A stretch of 64,000 nucleotides of DNA from positions 2,420,001 through 2,484,000 of the forward strand of contig JAJEKV010000075.1 in the NCBI GenBank assembly GCA_021234155.1, given 5' to 3'. The notes under the pieces were generated by a model, which worked only from the letters and a program-made list of their open reading frames with translations, was not told the origin of the DNA and did no database searches. Positions within the stretch are counted from its first letter, which is position 1, and each line of letters opens with the position of its first letter. The position numbers were made by a program, and so were the translations under genes. Of this stretch, positions 46,071 through 56,300 are shown piece by piece. Source of the stretch: Isoetes taiwanensis (taxonomy: Eukaryota > Streptophyta > Lycopodiopsida > Isoetales > Isoetaceae).

Positions 46071-46632
46071 GCCTCGAAAGCTTTTGAAGGGACAAATCTT
46101 TGCAGTAATGATAATACTAGATAATCAGTAAAAAATAAGTTTGTGCAAAGAAGATCATGGTGACTACTGATGTCTCAACATTTGAAGATACATCTAGAAC
46201 CTCAATTATGTATAATGCCAAGCCATGCACGCAGGCGGTGCTATGAGAAGTTGTGGGAGTGTGGAATGTAATGCTGATGTTAAATCACGATTCCTGATCA
46301 GCTCAAAAGCAGAACATCTCAGAAATGTATGGTTGAGCATGCATGCAATGCACCTGGGGGATTCACCTGTATGTATATTGGATATGCCATCTGCGAAGAT
46401 GGGTTCAGGTAAAAACTCACTCCTTATTTATCAATGTTCTAACAGAAAATCCCTTTTCCTACTTTTATCCATCTGCTGCATGTATACCCCATAAAATATT
46501 TCTACGAGAAAACCATTACATTATATATGTATTCTCTGCCCATATTCAACATTTTTACATATTTTTATATGTATTCTATATCTCTTAGTGTATTTTTCAT
46601 GCAACTAATTCGATATTTGCATATTTTTGGGG

Positions 46633-47081
46633 TAAATATATGTGGACAAATGTTTATAAAAAATCCCTAAGAGTAGTTGTTGATGTTATTTACGCACTAT
46701 AAATATGCACCTCCATTGGCAACACATGCAAGGCATGGATGCTCGAGTGGCACAAGAATCCCCTAGTACTCGGATTGGTTACATCATACTTACACTTTAA
46801 TAAGGAGCTCTTGTAAGTATTCAAATTGCGCGTATTCAATTGCAAGATAGTTCCAACAACTTCATCCCTCTCTTCTCGAACTCTGGCAGTGTTAGCAACA
46901 ATTGCGGCAGTGTTAGCAACAATTGCGGCTGCTCTTGATGCATATAAATAGTCTCAGTTGGTCAAGACTAAGATTATCCCAATATAGAGTTCACATTTTT
47001 TGTAGCATATACTTTTGCCAGATTGATCATCAATAAATTAGTTTTTTCTAGAGAGTTGTTTTAGTTGGGTTCTCTCTCATA
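46633..47081 (+). promoter_or_regulatory. Promoter of peroxiredoxin C, cut off from its gene
   Basis: From about 46900 this matches the promoter of copies A and B: the box CAACAATTGCGGCTGCTC, TATAAATA at 46943-46950, and the leader ending TTCTCTCTCATA at 47081. A 21-bp unit GGCAGTGTTAGCAACAATTGC is tandemly doubled at 46885-46926, where copies A and B have one diverged version. The leader is interrupted at 47081 by an inserted element and resumes after 48216. Confidence 0.7.
47073..47081 (+). repeat. Target-site duplication, left copy
   Basis: TCTCTCATA, repeated at 48208-48216. In peroxiredoxin A and B the leader has one uninterrupted TCTCTCATAGCTGATTTTG, so the empty site is known. Confidence 0.88.
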
Positions 47082-48207
47082 TCCAAGCACAAGGGCCTGG
47101 TACATTTACCTTCCAAGATCGGGAGGATCTCCAAAGTGCTCTAGACACGCAAGTTCGGTGTTTGCCGCCTCACTGACCAGTGCGACTCATTCATTCTAGG
47201 GGAGGAATGGCGGCCACATCTATGATTGTGTCTATTGAGATGGACACACTTATTACGCGATTAATACATGCCTTCGTTCGAGACCCTAAAGCCCAGTATA
47301 TGTGCACAAGTGATGCCTCAGTACAGACACTAGATACAGAATTACAGCCACAGAAGAAACATTGTGTTGAAGCAGAAGTGCAGACATTGGAAAGGGAACA
47401 TGTTGAGGTGGGCGTACAGACATCTCCACAATCCCAAGGGGACCAGGAGTCGCAGTGCCGCTAGCTTAGCGGGGCAGGCTACCTCGGTATCTTCTCGTTA
47501 CTAGGAGCCCGAACTGCGTATTATAGGGGTTGCAGAGGCGAAGATGATGCCCTTTCGATATGGATCTTTGCTTTGCATTTTTCACCGATGTCATGCATGT
47601 GAAGGTGGGTGGAGTTGTCTCCGCTACTAGGGTGGGAGCGGCAAGACCTGATCGTCCCCGCCATCTTTTGGTTCGGTTTCAAGACCCTCTTAGCCGCTTA
47701 CATGTTCTTCAGCATGGAAACCATCTCAGAGGGACTAGTTTCTCAGTACAGGAGGACCTCTCCCCTCTTCAATTGTGTAACCGTAAGGAGGAGCTCTTTC
47801 AAGGTGAGGGCAGCCACGCCAAAAAGAAATGGGCAAAGCAGTCTGTGGGGGCGCAACAATTATTCTAGATCAATGGCCTTCCAATCCTTGGATTGGCTAT
47901 GTCTAGATAATTTTAGAAGAAGCATAAATTTATCACTAGCATTAGCATTATCTTCTTTTATTCTTGGTAGCCTTTTAATATTTGGTTATTGTATTTGGTG
48001 ATGGGGCCTAGTCCCCAGGTTTTACATGGGCTGTTGCCCTTGCATGTGCCGTCCCATAACCCGTTGGGTTCCCGTGGACGTAAAAATTCTTATCTTATCT
48101 CATCTTATCTTATCTTATCTTATCTTATCTTATCTTATCTTATCTTATCTTATCTTATCTTATCTTATCTTATCTTATCTTATCTTATCTTATCTTATCT
48201 TATCTTA
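47082..48207 (+). mobile_element. ORF1-only LINE-derived element inserted in the peroxiredoxin C leader
   Basis: A complete insertion of about 1.13 kb bounded by a 9-bp target-site duplication. It encodes an L1 ORF1p-like protein in shifting frames: a start-containing N-terminal part at 47206-47463 with repeated VQT-x-E motifs (SVQTLDTELQ, EVQTLEREH, GVQTSPQ), an RRM start PELRIIGVAEAK at 47508-47543, and the C-terminal domain RPRHLLVRF...VLQHGNHLRGTSFSVQEDLS at about 47660-47765. No reverse transcriptase follows; after about 240 bp of 3' UTR comes GGGTTCCCGTGGACGTAAAA and a (TTATC)n tail. The direct repeats and tail indicate target-primed reverse transcription by another LINE's enzyme. It resembles in principle the mammalian HAL1 (half-L1) elements. 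Frameshifts between the parts may be decay or sequencing error. Confidence 0.82.
47206..47464 (+). pseudogene. N-terminal part of an L1 ORF1-like protein
   Basis: An 86-codon frame from the ATG at 47206 (the frame is open upstream to 47180). The repeated pattern V-Q-T-L-x-x-E suggests a short heptad-like or linear-motif array, consistent with the coiled-coil N-terminus of ORF1p that trimerises. It ends at a TAG; the RRM begins 45 bp later in another frame. Confidence 0.55.
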
Positions 48208-48210
48208 TCT
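48088..48210 (+). repeat. (TTATC)n microsatellite, about 24 units
   Basis: Almost perfect TTATC pentamers with one early CATC variant. It forms the 3' tail of the ORF1-only element and runs directly into the right target-site duplication. On the plus strand it translates as an artefactual Leu-Ile-Ser-Tyr repeat, which is not a protein. Confidence 0.97.
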
Positions 48211-48216
48211 CTCATA
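48208..48216 (+). repeat. Target-site duplication, right copy
   Basis: TCTCTCATA, matching 47073-47081. The peroxiredoxin leader (GATTTTGTGTAGAAGCAA) continues after it. Confidence 0.88.
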
Positions 48217-48273
48217 GCTCAATTTGATTTTGTGTAGAAGCAATTGTTAAGTCTTCTTATATTTTTTAGCATA

Positions 48274-48986
48274 GTGGTTCTACAATTGGGTGATAAAGTT
48301 CCAGATTTCATAGCAGAAACAACACAAGGGATGCTAGATTTCTATGACTACGTCTACAAAAGCTGGGTGATAATATTCTCACATCTAGATGATTTCACAT
48401 CAGTATGCACAACCGAGCTTGCGGCAGTGACAAAGCACATGCCAGAGTTTGAGAAGAGAGGGGTGAAGGTGTTGGCACTGAGTTGCAATTTAGTAGAATC
48501 ACACAAGGCATGGATACCAGACATAGAAGCCTACATGCCAGGGGTCAAAGTTAACTATTCCATAATGGCATGCAAGTTTGGGATGATAGATTCTTCAATG
48601 AAAGATACAAAAGGAGAGGCATTAACAGCACGGGCAGTTTTCATCATAGGGCCCAACAAAAGGCTCAAGCTTTCTCTTCCTTACCATGCTACCACTGACA
48701 GAAATATGGAGGAAATAATTCGGGTATTGGATTCCGTACAACTCACTGCCGACTTTGATGTTGCAACTCCTGCTGATTAGCAAGTCGAAGATGATTGCAT
48801 GATTCATCCTGAACTGGATCATGATGTTGTTGCTAAGAGTTTTTCAAAAGGTTTTAAGACTGTTCATCTACCTTCTACGAAAAAATATATGCGCTTCACT
48901 CCTCATATCCGTTTTGTAATGCTCTTGGGCAGTTTGCTTCGGTTGTGAAGGCTTGCGAGCTTGATTTAAAGTTGTTTTGCATCTAA
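48274..48986 (+). pseudogene. 1-Cys peroxiredoxin, copy C, pseudogene
   Basis: An older paralogue with scattered single-base substitutions rather than indel noise. The start codon is GTG (48274-48276) where A and B have ATG; the frame upstream has no ATG. The active-site box reads FTSVCTTE, so the cysteine is kept but the preceding proline is lost. Seven codons (ADEGRELA region) are deleted near 48569, between short AGCA repeats of the parent sequence. Codon W177 (TGG in B) is TAG at 48778-48780. After it the frame still reads through the C-terminal extension, with a further deletion near 48908, to a stop at 48984-48986. Its promoter is separated by a 1.1 kb insertion. Function is unlikely. 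Confidence 0.9.
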
Positions 48987-50200
48987 GCATGTACGTGATG
49001 AATAATTTTATGTGTACATTCAATCCGTCCAAAAGTTAAATGCCTTGAGTGGTATATTTTGCCAGGTGTCATCAGTTAAATTGAATGTAAGTTTGACTTG
49101 TTTGAAATAATTAATATACATTTAAATTCTTCTTACATTTTCCATTATAAAGCATGTGTATCTTACGTGTAAATATCAAAGATGATGGTGGGTTATCTCC
49201 TTTATTGATTCCTTGTCCAGCTTCGTATGATGCATCTACACAAGCAAAGGTAGGAGATCAATATATCTCTCAAATAGTGATGTCTTCATTTTGTCCTTTG
49301 TCTTTGTATTATTCTCCAATGCAATGTACTAAAAGCGCTTCTCTTTTTCATCCTTGATTATTTGACTAGTACTTCACCATAACCAATAACCAATGTAATA
49401 TAGAGTCAAAGATTGTATCTTATGTACAACATAATCTTCTAATGGTGGGCTTTCCATCAGATTAATTATTAATACTACTAGACCAATGGGCGGAAATGAG
49501 GATATCATGTAACTTTGTCCTTATGTTTCAACTATGATATTTCTTAGGATGGCATATCCACTCTTTATTATAAGAGGCATGTGTATGTAGGGTCTAGATT
49601 GACGGGGAGATTTTACAAGAGTCAAGATTCCAGATTGAAGGGAGGATTTGGAAGGGCTAATATTTAACGCCTAATATAGGTTCGTAGTGTGGGAATTCAC
49701 AGGGAAATCAACAATGACATTTATCATCATTCTTTTATTGGATCCCTCCTCTCTTTCGGTTTGAATCATACCTTAACATTCACGTGGTTCATTGTGCATT
49801 CTCATTTAAAAAATTCCTTTTCTCATTCTAGAATTATTGCTTATGTTCCTCTTCATCCCATAGCTTAAAACAAGTGTTTACTCCGCCTTGATGTACAATC
49901 AAAGGTGGGCAGTCCTAGTCAAACCATAAGGTAGATGTTATTTTGTTCATAATCTTATCTGGGCAATCGAAGTCTACCATGGCATTCGCAATGGTATAAA
50001 TCCTACACATCTTGGGTTGTAAATAAATTTTAATTTTCTTAACATATATAATTGATTCTTCTGGAATATTACTTAGAGATTCTTACCTTAATATCTTGAC
50101 ACGTTAGCATATCTTGTGCGTAACACTCCTTCGTAAATTTTTTTGACACGTTTCAGATATCAGACTATAAAAAGAGGATAGTGTAGCTTCACGCCATTTC
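48987..50200. other. Downstream of peroxiredoxin C, no gene
   Basis: The first about 500 bp align with the 3' flanks of copies A and B with many substitutions. Beyond about 49520 the sequence is unique in the window. No frame or domain is supported. Confidence 0.6.
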
Positions 50201-50208
50201 CCAGACTG

Positions 50209-51470
50209 CTAACCGATAGCCAGTAGCCAGAATTTGAATCTCAGGATCTTAACAGATGTAGCAAAATCCATTTGGTAGCAAAATCGTGTGTGGGTTAGAC
50301 GCTGGCAAATTTGCGAGATGTCCGAAAATTGTGGAGAGGATTGCATATGTAATTTGAAGAGACCGGGTATCTTTGTCTTTGTGGCGGTTGTGAACGGGAC
50401 AATTCCTAGGTGTCGATTCCGAAATGCATATAGTAGAATGTGCTCGTCATCATCTTGTTGTTGCCGTAAAACACACGAGGTTTGAGTTGTCACTTCTTCG
50501 ACCTTCAATATTGTGGAGGAAAATTAAACACATTTTTTTTGTCTCAAATTATACCAAGAGTCCATTAGAAATGCAAATCTCAAGAAAAATCCGATGCTCA
50601 TAATATCTGCGGCTTTTAATTATCCGGCGAAATTACATTTACCATGGCAAATGCCAGCAATCGATTGGATGTAATATGGTATAAAACAAGATCTATTTGG
50701 CTGTTGTTGTGAAGTTTAGGAGAAGCGAAGCATTATGTTTCATGTGGCGGAATACCAAATCCACCTTTTACACCCTCGGTGACCCATCTTCTATTTCCTT
50801 ATTCTATTGCATTACGTTACGAAAATCTACCTATTTGCTTTTTGCGCATCAACTGGATAGAGCAGTTTGAAAAGAAGTGACATTAAAATCCATTGAACTG
50901 TATCACCATCTTTAGATCTTTAGGCCACAAATATTTGGTGAGAACCTTCAATATCTCGCAAGTCCGGCCCGACTCTACATCCTTTTCACGCTTTCAGCGG
51001 CTTATCGCTTCATGGTGAAGTTAGATTTTGGAATGCGCAAGATGAGATATTTGATGTTCATAAACCACCTCGTTAAGCCCATTTTGTACCTCATGTAGCC
51101 CTATCAACAATGATTTATTAGCATGATTTGGTTGTTATTGCGAACGTTAGATGTTTACCCATACCTAGCGACTTTCCGCTATTATAAACCCATAGAACAC
51201 AGACCAACAAACCCGAAACTTTCCTTCAATTAAGCTAAGCCATGAGCTCTGCCACAATAAGTTTGGCAGACCCAATAATCTTCTGGCAAACCCAACAATG
51301 GGGAGCTTCAACAATTCACAACTCCAGCCAATCCGGAGCAATCCGATAACTTCCATTCCAAATCATGCCTTGCTCTTTTTGTTTTTTCTATTTTTTAACG
51401 TACCTCTACAATTTCCATATGAATAAAAGGCAATAGTTAGTTTTTAGACTTTTCATTATTGTTAACAAAT
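50209..51470. other. Unique AT-rich region, no recognisable gene
   Basis: Frames up to 99 codons (minus strand 50508-50209) match no family I know. No repeats or splice-bounded exons were identified. Confidence 0.45.
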
Positions 51471-51476
51471 ATGTAG

Positions 51477-52620
51477 TCAATTAGTATCCAGTTTGAATGA
51501 ATGTGTTATACATTCAAATGGTACCACAACTATTAATCTATGACTTTTTTTTAGCTCCTCATATAAAAGCTTAAATCTTAGAACTCTATTCCACATCACA
51601 CTTCTATACTGGCACACAATCCCCCCTGCGCCGGCTAGCCGCCCTAATTTTCTTGTATTTGTTAATATCTTTTGTGGGATGACAATTGTATTGCTTTCTT
51701 TATTGTATAGGGTATCACATTTGACTGCCTTGAGATATAAAGGGCCAACATCCATCTTTTTTAGCACAACCCTCCCAAATAATAGATCATATATATCAGG
51801 ATCATTAGCTAGATTTTCAAGAGAGACCACTATGAAATTTGTAGCTAATTTTATCCTCATCTCTGAACATTGACAAACACTTTAGTAACCAATCTTATGG
51901 GACATACTTTCCCATTCTGAACTTTAGTAGTTCAGAATTAAAGAAGTATTTTTATCAATATGAAGTATATTTCTGAACTTGGCACATTATGTGATACAAT
52001 ATAACATTGAAACCAGAACCACCACCCGAAATCACGTTTAAAAAGTTCTCTAAGGGTAGCTTTGGACAAAAATGTTCCAGGATCTTCTTCTTCTTGAGGA
52101 ATCACAATGTTGGTAGATGTATCTTGTACCAAATTTTCATGCTCCAACATCTTGAACAAGTATTCCCTGTAAGTAGATGCAATTTTTAGCAAGGTATAGA
52201 TATCTAATGTTAACTTTGATGTCTTCATTGGTGATTCGAACTCGTTAGGCTACTCTTATTGCTTGTACATGGAACTGCCACCTTAGTTGCATGAGATGAG
52301 TTTGTAGGAACTCTATTGGAAAAGCCATATTGTTGCAAATCAGTGTCGATAGCCAATACACTCCCCTTCTTCCCATTGAAGTAAGTAGGACATAGAAGCA
52401 CTACCTATCTGTTCAGATTCCTTACCTATTCTTGCTACTTCTTGCTTCATCATATACTCTTTGACACTTCATCGAAATTCAGTATGGCCCATTGCTTGGC
52501 AGAAACGACAAACATGGCATTCCTTTCTTTACTGACCTCTTTTTATGCAACTCAGACATAGCCTTCCAATACAATTATCCTCATTGTGACCATATCCCTT
52601 ACAAAAATTGAAAGTGCTTT
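51477..52620 (-). pseudogene. Unidentified decayed minus-strand coding region with zinc-knuckle remnants
   Basis: On the minus strand near 52600-52400 the reading FCKGYGHNEDNC...CLSC...CRFCQAMGHTEF appears in one frame with a stop. It resembles two CCHC zinc knuckles (C-x2-C-x4-H-x4-C) with one Cys lost from each. Downstream frames at 52228-51938 and 51860-51477 both contain a T-x-IVIPQ motif (TNIVIPQEEEDPGTF; NTIVIPQKILTN), suggesting an internal duplication of one protein segment. Gag-like or ORF1 proteins of retroelements carry such knuckles, so a decayed retroelement is the likeliest source. No RT is visible. Confidence 0.35.
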
Positions 52621-52859
52621 GGTATTTTATATTAATAACCTCCCCCAGCTACTTGGAAACTTCCAATGTTTGCATGGCTAGATTCGAACCCATCGACAGA
52701 TTCAGAAACCTCACCTCAAAATTTGTCTTAAAACTTGACTTTTTTATCCTTCGGTGTAAGATGTTAAACATAATCTGGTTCCTGCTCTCAATCTGGATAA
52801 AAATGTGAAGTTCTATGATCTTCATCCAGGTAAAGATTGCATTATTTTAAGATGGTATA

Positions 52860-53949
52860 AAAAGTTCGATTCCTTTGAGGCGGTGGCGTTCCAGTTTTTT
52901 GCTGAGCGCTCTGCAAGAGGAGGAGGGCGGGATAGTTGTGCAAAGGACCAAGCATGTATTCCATGGTAAAATTCTGAAAAACCCGTCTGTGGAAGCAAGA
53001 TTAAAACAGATGGTGAATCGAGCAGTGATTGGCTGTGTTAGCCATGAAGGAGTGAAACTCCTGATGATAAGAGCCGAGCTCGAAAAGCTAATTGAAAGTA
53101 TCTCTATTTCTAACATTTATTGACTTGATTTTCCTTTCTTCATTGTGGAATGTGGGAATGAGATCTCTGTTAAAATGCTCCTTAAACAAGGCACAATTAC
53201 GAGAGCCAATATCCAAATCTTCTTTCAAAGATGGTACCCAGCCTTTGATCCTCAGGATATTAAGCAGATCTTCCATCATAGATCTCGGTGCAGGGCCTCA
53301 GTCCAATCTATTGGAGTGAAGAAATCCTGAGGAATCTCTTCCAGGAATTGGGGGATTTCATTGGAATGGAAGCCATGCCGGACAAACCCTGTGTGTTTGG
53401 GTCCAATTAGATCTCCTCAAGCCAATTCCTGAGAGAATTGATTACTGTGATTACTTTGGCCTTTAGAAATGCCTTCTTCTGCAGTGGAGAGGGATCCCCA
53501 CTCCTTGTGGTACTTGTGGAATTCGGCTACATGGTGGCAGAGTCTGCAAAGGCTTCATTGAAAACAAAAATCCAAATTTGGAGCCTCCAAATCCATGGAT
53601 TATACCATATAAAAAACCTTCCCCTGCATCTAGGAGGCAGAATGTCAATGGTAGTGTCAAGAGAAAGGCCCGTAAGCAGAGGATCAGAGAAGAGCGTGAA
53701 AGGGCAGAACAAGCACAATTGGCTCAGAAGAAAGGAAAGATGACCTGTATTCGGAAGTCAGATGACCTTCCCGAGAGTGTAAAGGTTTTAAATCATGGTA
53801 TTACAATTAAGGGGCCAATACAGGAGAGTGGAGCTTTGTCTACCTCCCCCTCTCCTGCGGTGGAGAAAGGTGAATGCTCTCATGCATCTAAAATAATGGC
53901 CACTGATTTTCTAGTTCAGAACCTTTTTTCTAGTCCTAACCATTGGTGA
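52860..53949 (+). pseudogene. LINE ORF1 (gag-like) with CCHC zinc knuckle
   Basis: Segments in changing frames: IPLRRWRSSFLLSALQ from 52869, ANIQIFFQRWYPAFDP near 53203, then a perfect CCHC knuckle CGTCGIRLHGGRVC at 53506-53547 (C-x2-C-x4-H-x4-C), and a long basic, helix-forming tail RKARKQRIREERERAEQAQL (53667-53726), after which the frame stays open to 53949. Plant L1 ORF1 proteins bind RNA through a central domain plus CCHC knuckle, matching this order. The last frame (53578-53949, 123 codons) is the longest intact piece. Confidence 0.65.
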
Positions 53950-54309
53950 GCTTCACAAGCAACAGCCAGTGCCTTTGATCCATAACTCTGAGATTGGAAA
54001 TCAGGAAGATACTGATGAGCTCTTAAAGCAACAGCCAAAATTACCAAATTGTGCTGAGCCTTCTGCCATTAGAGAGGGCTCAAAAATCCAGTCGTAGATC
54101 CTCAGTTTGTTCAAGCTATTTATGTTGATCAAAGTATAGGGGCTGCTGTAGATGACAGTTTGGAAGAGGTGTACCCAACCAATGACAGGCACGTCATCTC
54201 CTGTAGAATCTAGACTTGATGATTCTATACCCCACAAACATCTAAGAAAAAACACAATGGTCTTCTTTAATTTGGATGGGCCTACTTCTAATACCAGAAA
54301 TAAATCTTC

Positions 54310-54943
54310 ATGAAGACTGTTTGTTGGAATCTTAGAGGCATAAAAGTCCTTTAACAAGAAAACCGGCTCTGATAGCTATTCAAGAAATGAAAGCAGACAT
54401 CATTTTACTGTAGGAGCATAGGCTTCCTTCTTTTGAATCTTCTAAATTAGGAGATTGGATATGTCCAGGGAGTGGCTCCACTTGGGCTGCTGCTAATGGT
54501 ACAAACGGAGGTATTTGCATGATCTGAAAAGGATTTTCTTCCTCAGGCTCTTATGTAGCTCCTTTAGGTCGATGATCTATCAGTTTTTTGGACATTAAAG
54601 GCCAGCTTTTAGGCACATCATTAATGTCCATGCTTCAACAGAGCCTCATGAAAGAGAAAGGTAGTGGAGTGAAATGAGGATTTGGATTGAAAGAAAAAAA
54701 CAGGTTCATAATTGGCTCTTAGCAAGGGATTTTAATAATACTCCCCAATGGGATCAGAAGCTGGGCAAGAAATTAAATATGACTAAAAATGAAAGGAGAG
54801 AATGGGATAAGCTTATTGGAACTTTTGTTTATCATCGCCCTTCCTCCTCGGCCTCTTATTCTTGGCGCAATAAAAAAGGACCTGAGAGAACCTTTTGTTT
54901 GTTAGACAGATTCTATACCTCATTAACTGATCTGAATATTTAG
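54310..54943 (+). pseudogene. LINE AP-like endonuclease domain, decayed
   Basis: Begins MKTVCWNLRGIK at 54310, the typical W-N-x-R-G start of L1 endonucleases, and passes through QEMKADIILL and the NGTNGGICMI box (about 54495-54525). It ends with ARDFNNTPQWDQKL (from 54720), equivalent to the catalytic GDFN, and SYSWRNKKGPERTFCLLDRF. In-frame stops at about 54352, 54412 and 54526 disrupt it. The enzyme nicks target DNA to prime reverse transcription. Confidence 0.75.
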
Positions 54944-55550
54944 GATCAAGTTCTCACTAAATCGGATCAGAGTAACTCCATTTCGACCATTTTCCCATGT
55001 GTTTTGGAGTCCCTCTCACATGCCTCACGTCTTTGCCAAGGTAAATACTTCCTTCAAATTTAATGTTCAAATATCGTGATATCAAGCAATTCTGCTCACA
55101 ATTAGGGGAATACTATTTGTCCTTTCCCAAGCTTGGAAATAGCAGATCAATGGCATGTTTTGTGCAGAAGCTAAAAAAGCTGAAAGATTGGATCAAGAAG
55201 TGGGAAAAAGATTGGGCAGAAAAGAAAAGGCATAAAAAAAATAAAGTTTATGCTCAGATAAAAAAGGTGAGGAAACTCTTATTTCTTGATAAAGATAATC
55301 AGTCCCTGCGGAGGCAGGAGGAAAGGATGTAAATCAATGTCAAACACATTGAGGAACTAGAGGCTCAATCCTTGGCCATCGGCAAATGTCGAAGATGTTA
55401 ATTTGATGGACAAAAGTAGCTCTTCTTTCTTCTTTCGAGCTGCCAAAAGTAATTATCAATAACAATATCATATCAGTCCAAGATGAGCAAAGCAATATCA
55501 TCCAGGATCAGCAAGCGATCCAATCCTTCTTTGCCTAGAAATGCCAAGAG

Positions 55551-56211
55551 TTGTTTGATATGCAGCCTTCTTCTCAGCTTGATCTCAAAGAATTTTTCAA
55601 TTCTATTGATTCTGATCCCATGTCAATTAACAATGAGCTTCTTATAGCTGTCCCACAGAAGCAGGAAATCTTCCTCACTTTGAACTCTATGGCTTCTGGT
55701 AAAAGCCCAGGTCCTGATGGCTTTCCCCCAGAATTTTTCAAGGAATTCTGGGATGCTATGCAAGATGACATCACAACTTTTATCCAAGGGGCTTGGACTG
55801 CTGATAGTTTACACCCTGCAATCAATGCTGGGCTTAAAGCTTTAGTTCCAAAGGTGGATCAACCTATTGGTTTCTCTGACTGGAGACCTATATCTTTGAC
55901 TAATACAAGCTATAAAATCTTGGCTAAATTGTTAGCAAATAGGCTCAAGCCTATGTTGGAAAGGTCTATCAGTCCCCTGCAAACTGCTTTCCTTCCCTCC
56001 AGGAATATTCTTGACAATTTCATTGGAGCATATGAAGGTCTGCATTGGAACAAACTTTCCAAGTAAAATTGCATGTTACTAAAGCTTGATTTCAAAAGGG
56101 CTTTTGATACTATTAACTGAGACTTTTTATATAGGGCAGTGGAGTTCCTCAGCTTTTCATAGCAGATAATCAATTTGGTCTATGCTTTCAACAAAGAGGC
56201 TAGATCTGCGC

Positions 56212-56300
<89 letters not shown>

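Larger units (their letters stand above)
26305..46632 (+). repeat. Copy B of the >20 kb direct duplication
   Basis: Direct-orientation counterpart of positions 1-20640. Some segments are almost identical to copy A (for example 41.7-42.4 kb against 15.7-16.4 kb, and the peroxiredoxin promoter). Others, especially 26.3-41.5 kb, carry dense small indels and substitutions, most of them at CAG or CTG in copy A. Copy B is the cleaner version at 39.35-39.75 kb and over the peroxiredoxin gene; copy A is cleaner over most of 1-12 kb. Neither copy is uniformly the better sequence. Confidence 0.93.

Noticed and set aside
47989-48237. Open frame of repeated Leu-Ile-Ser-Tyr
   Set aside because: It is the translation of the (TTATC)n microsatellite and has no independent coding evidence.
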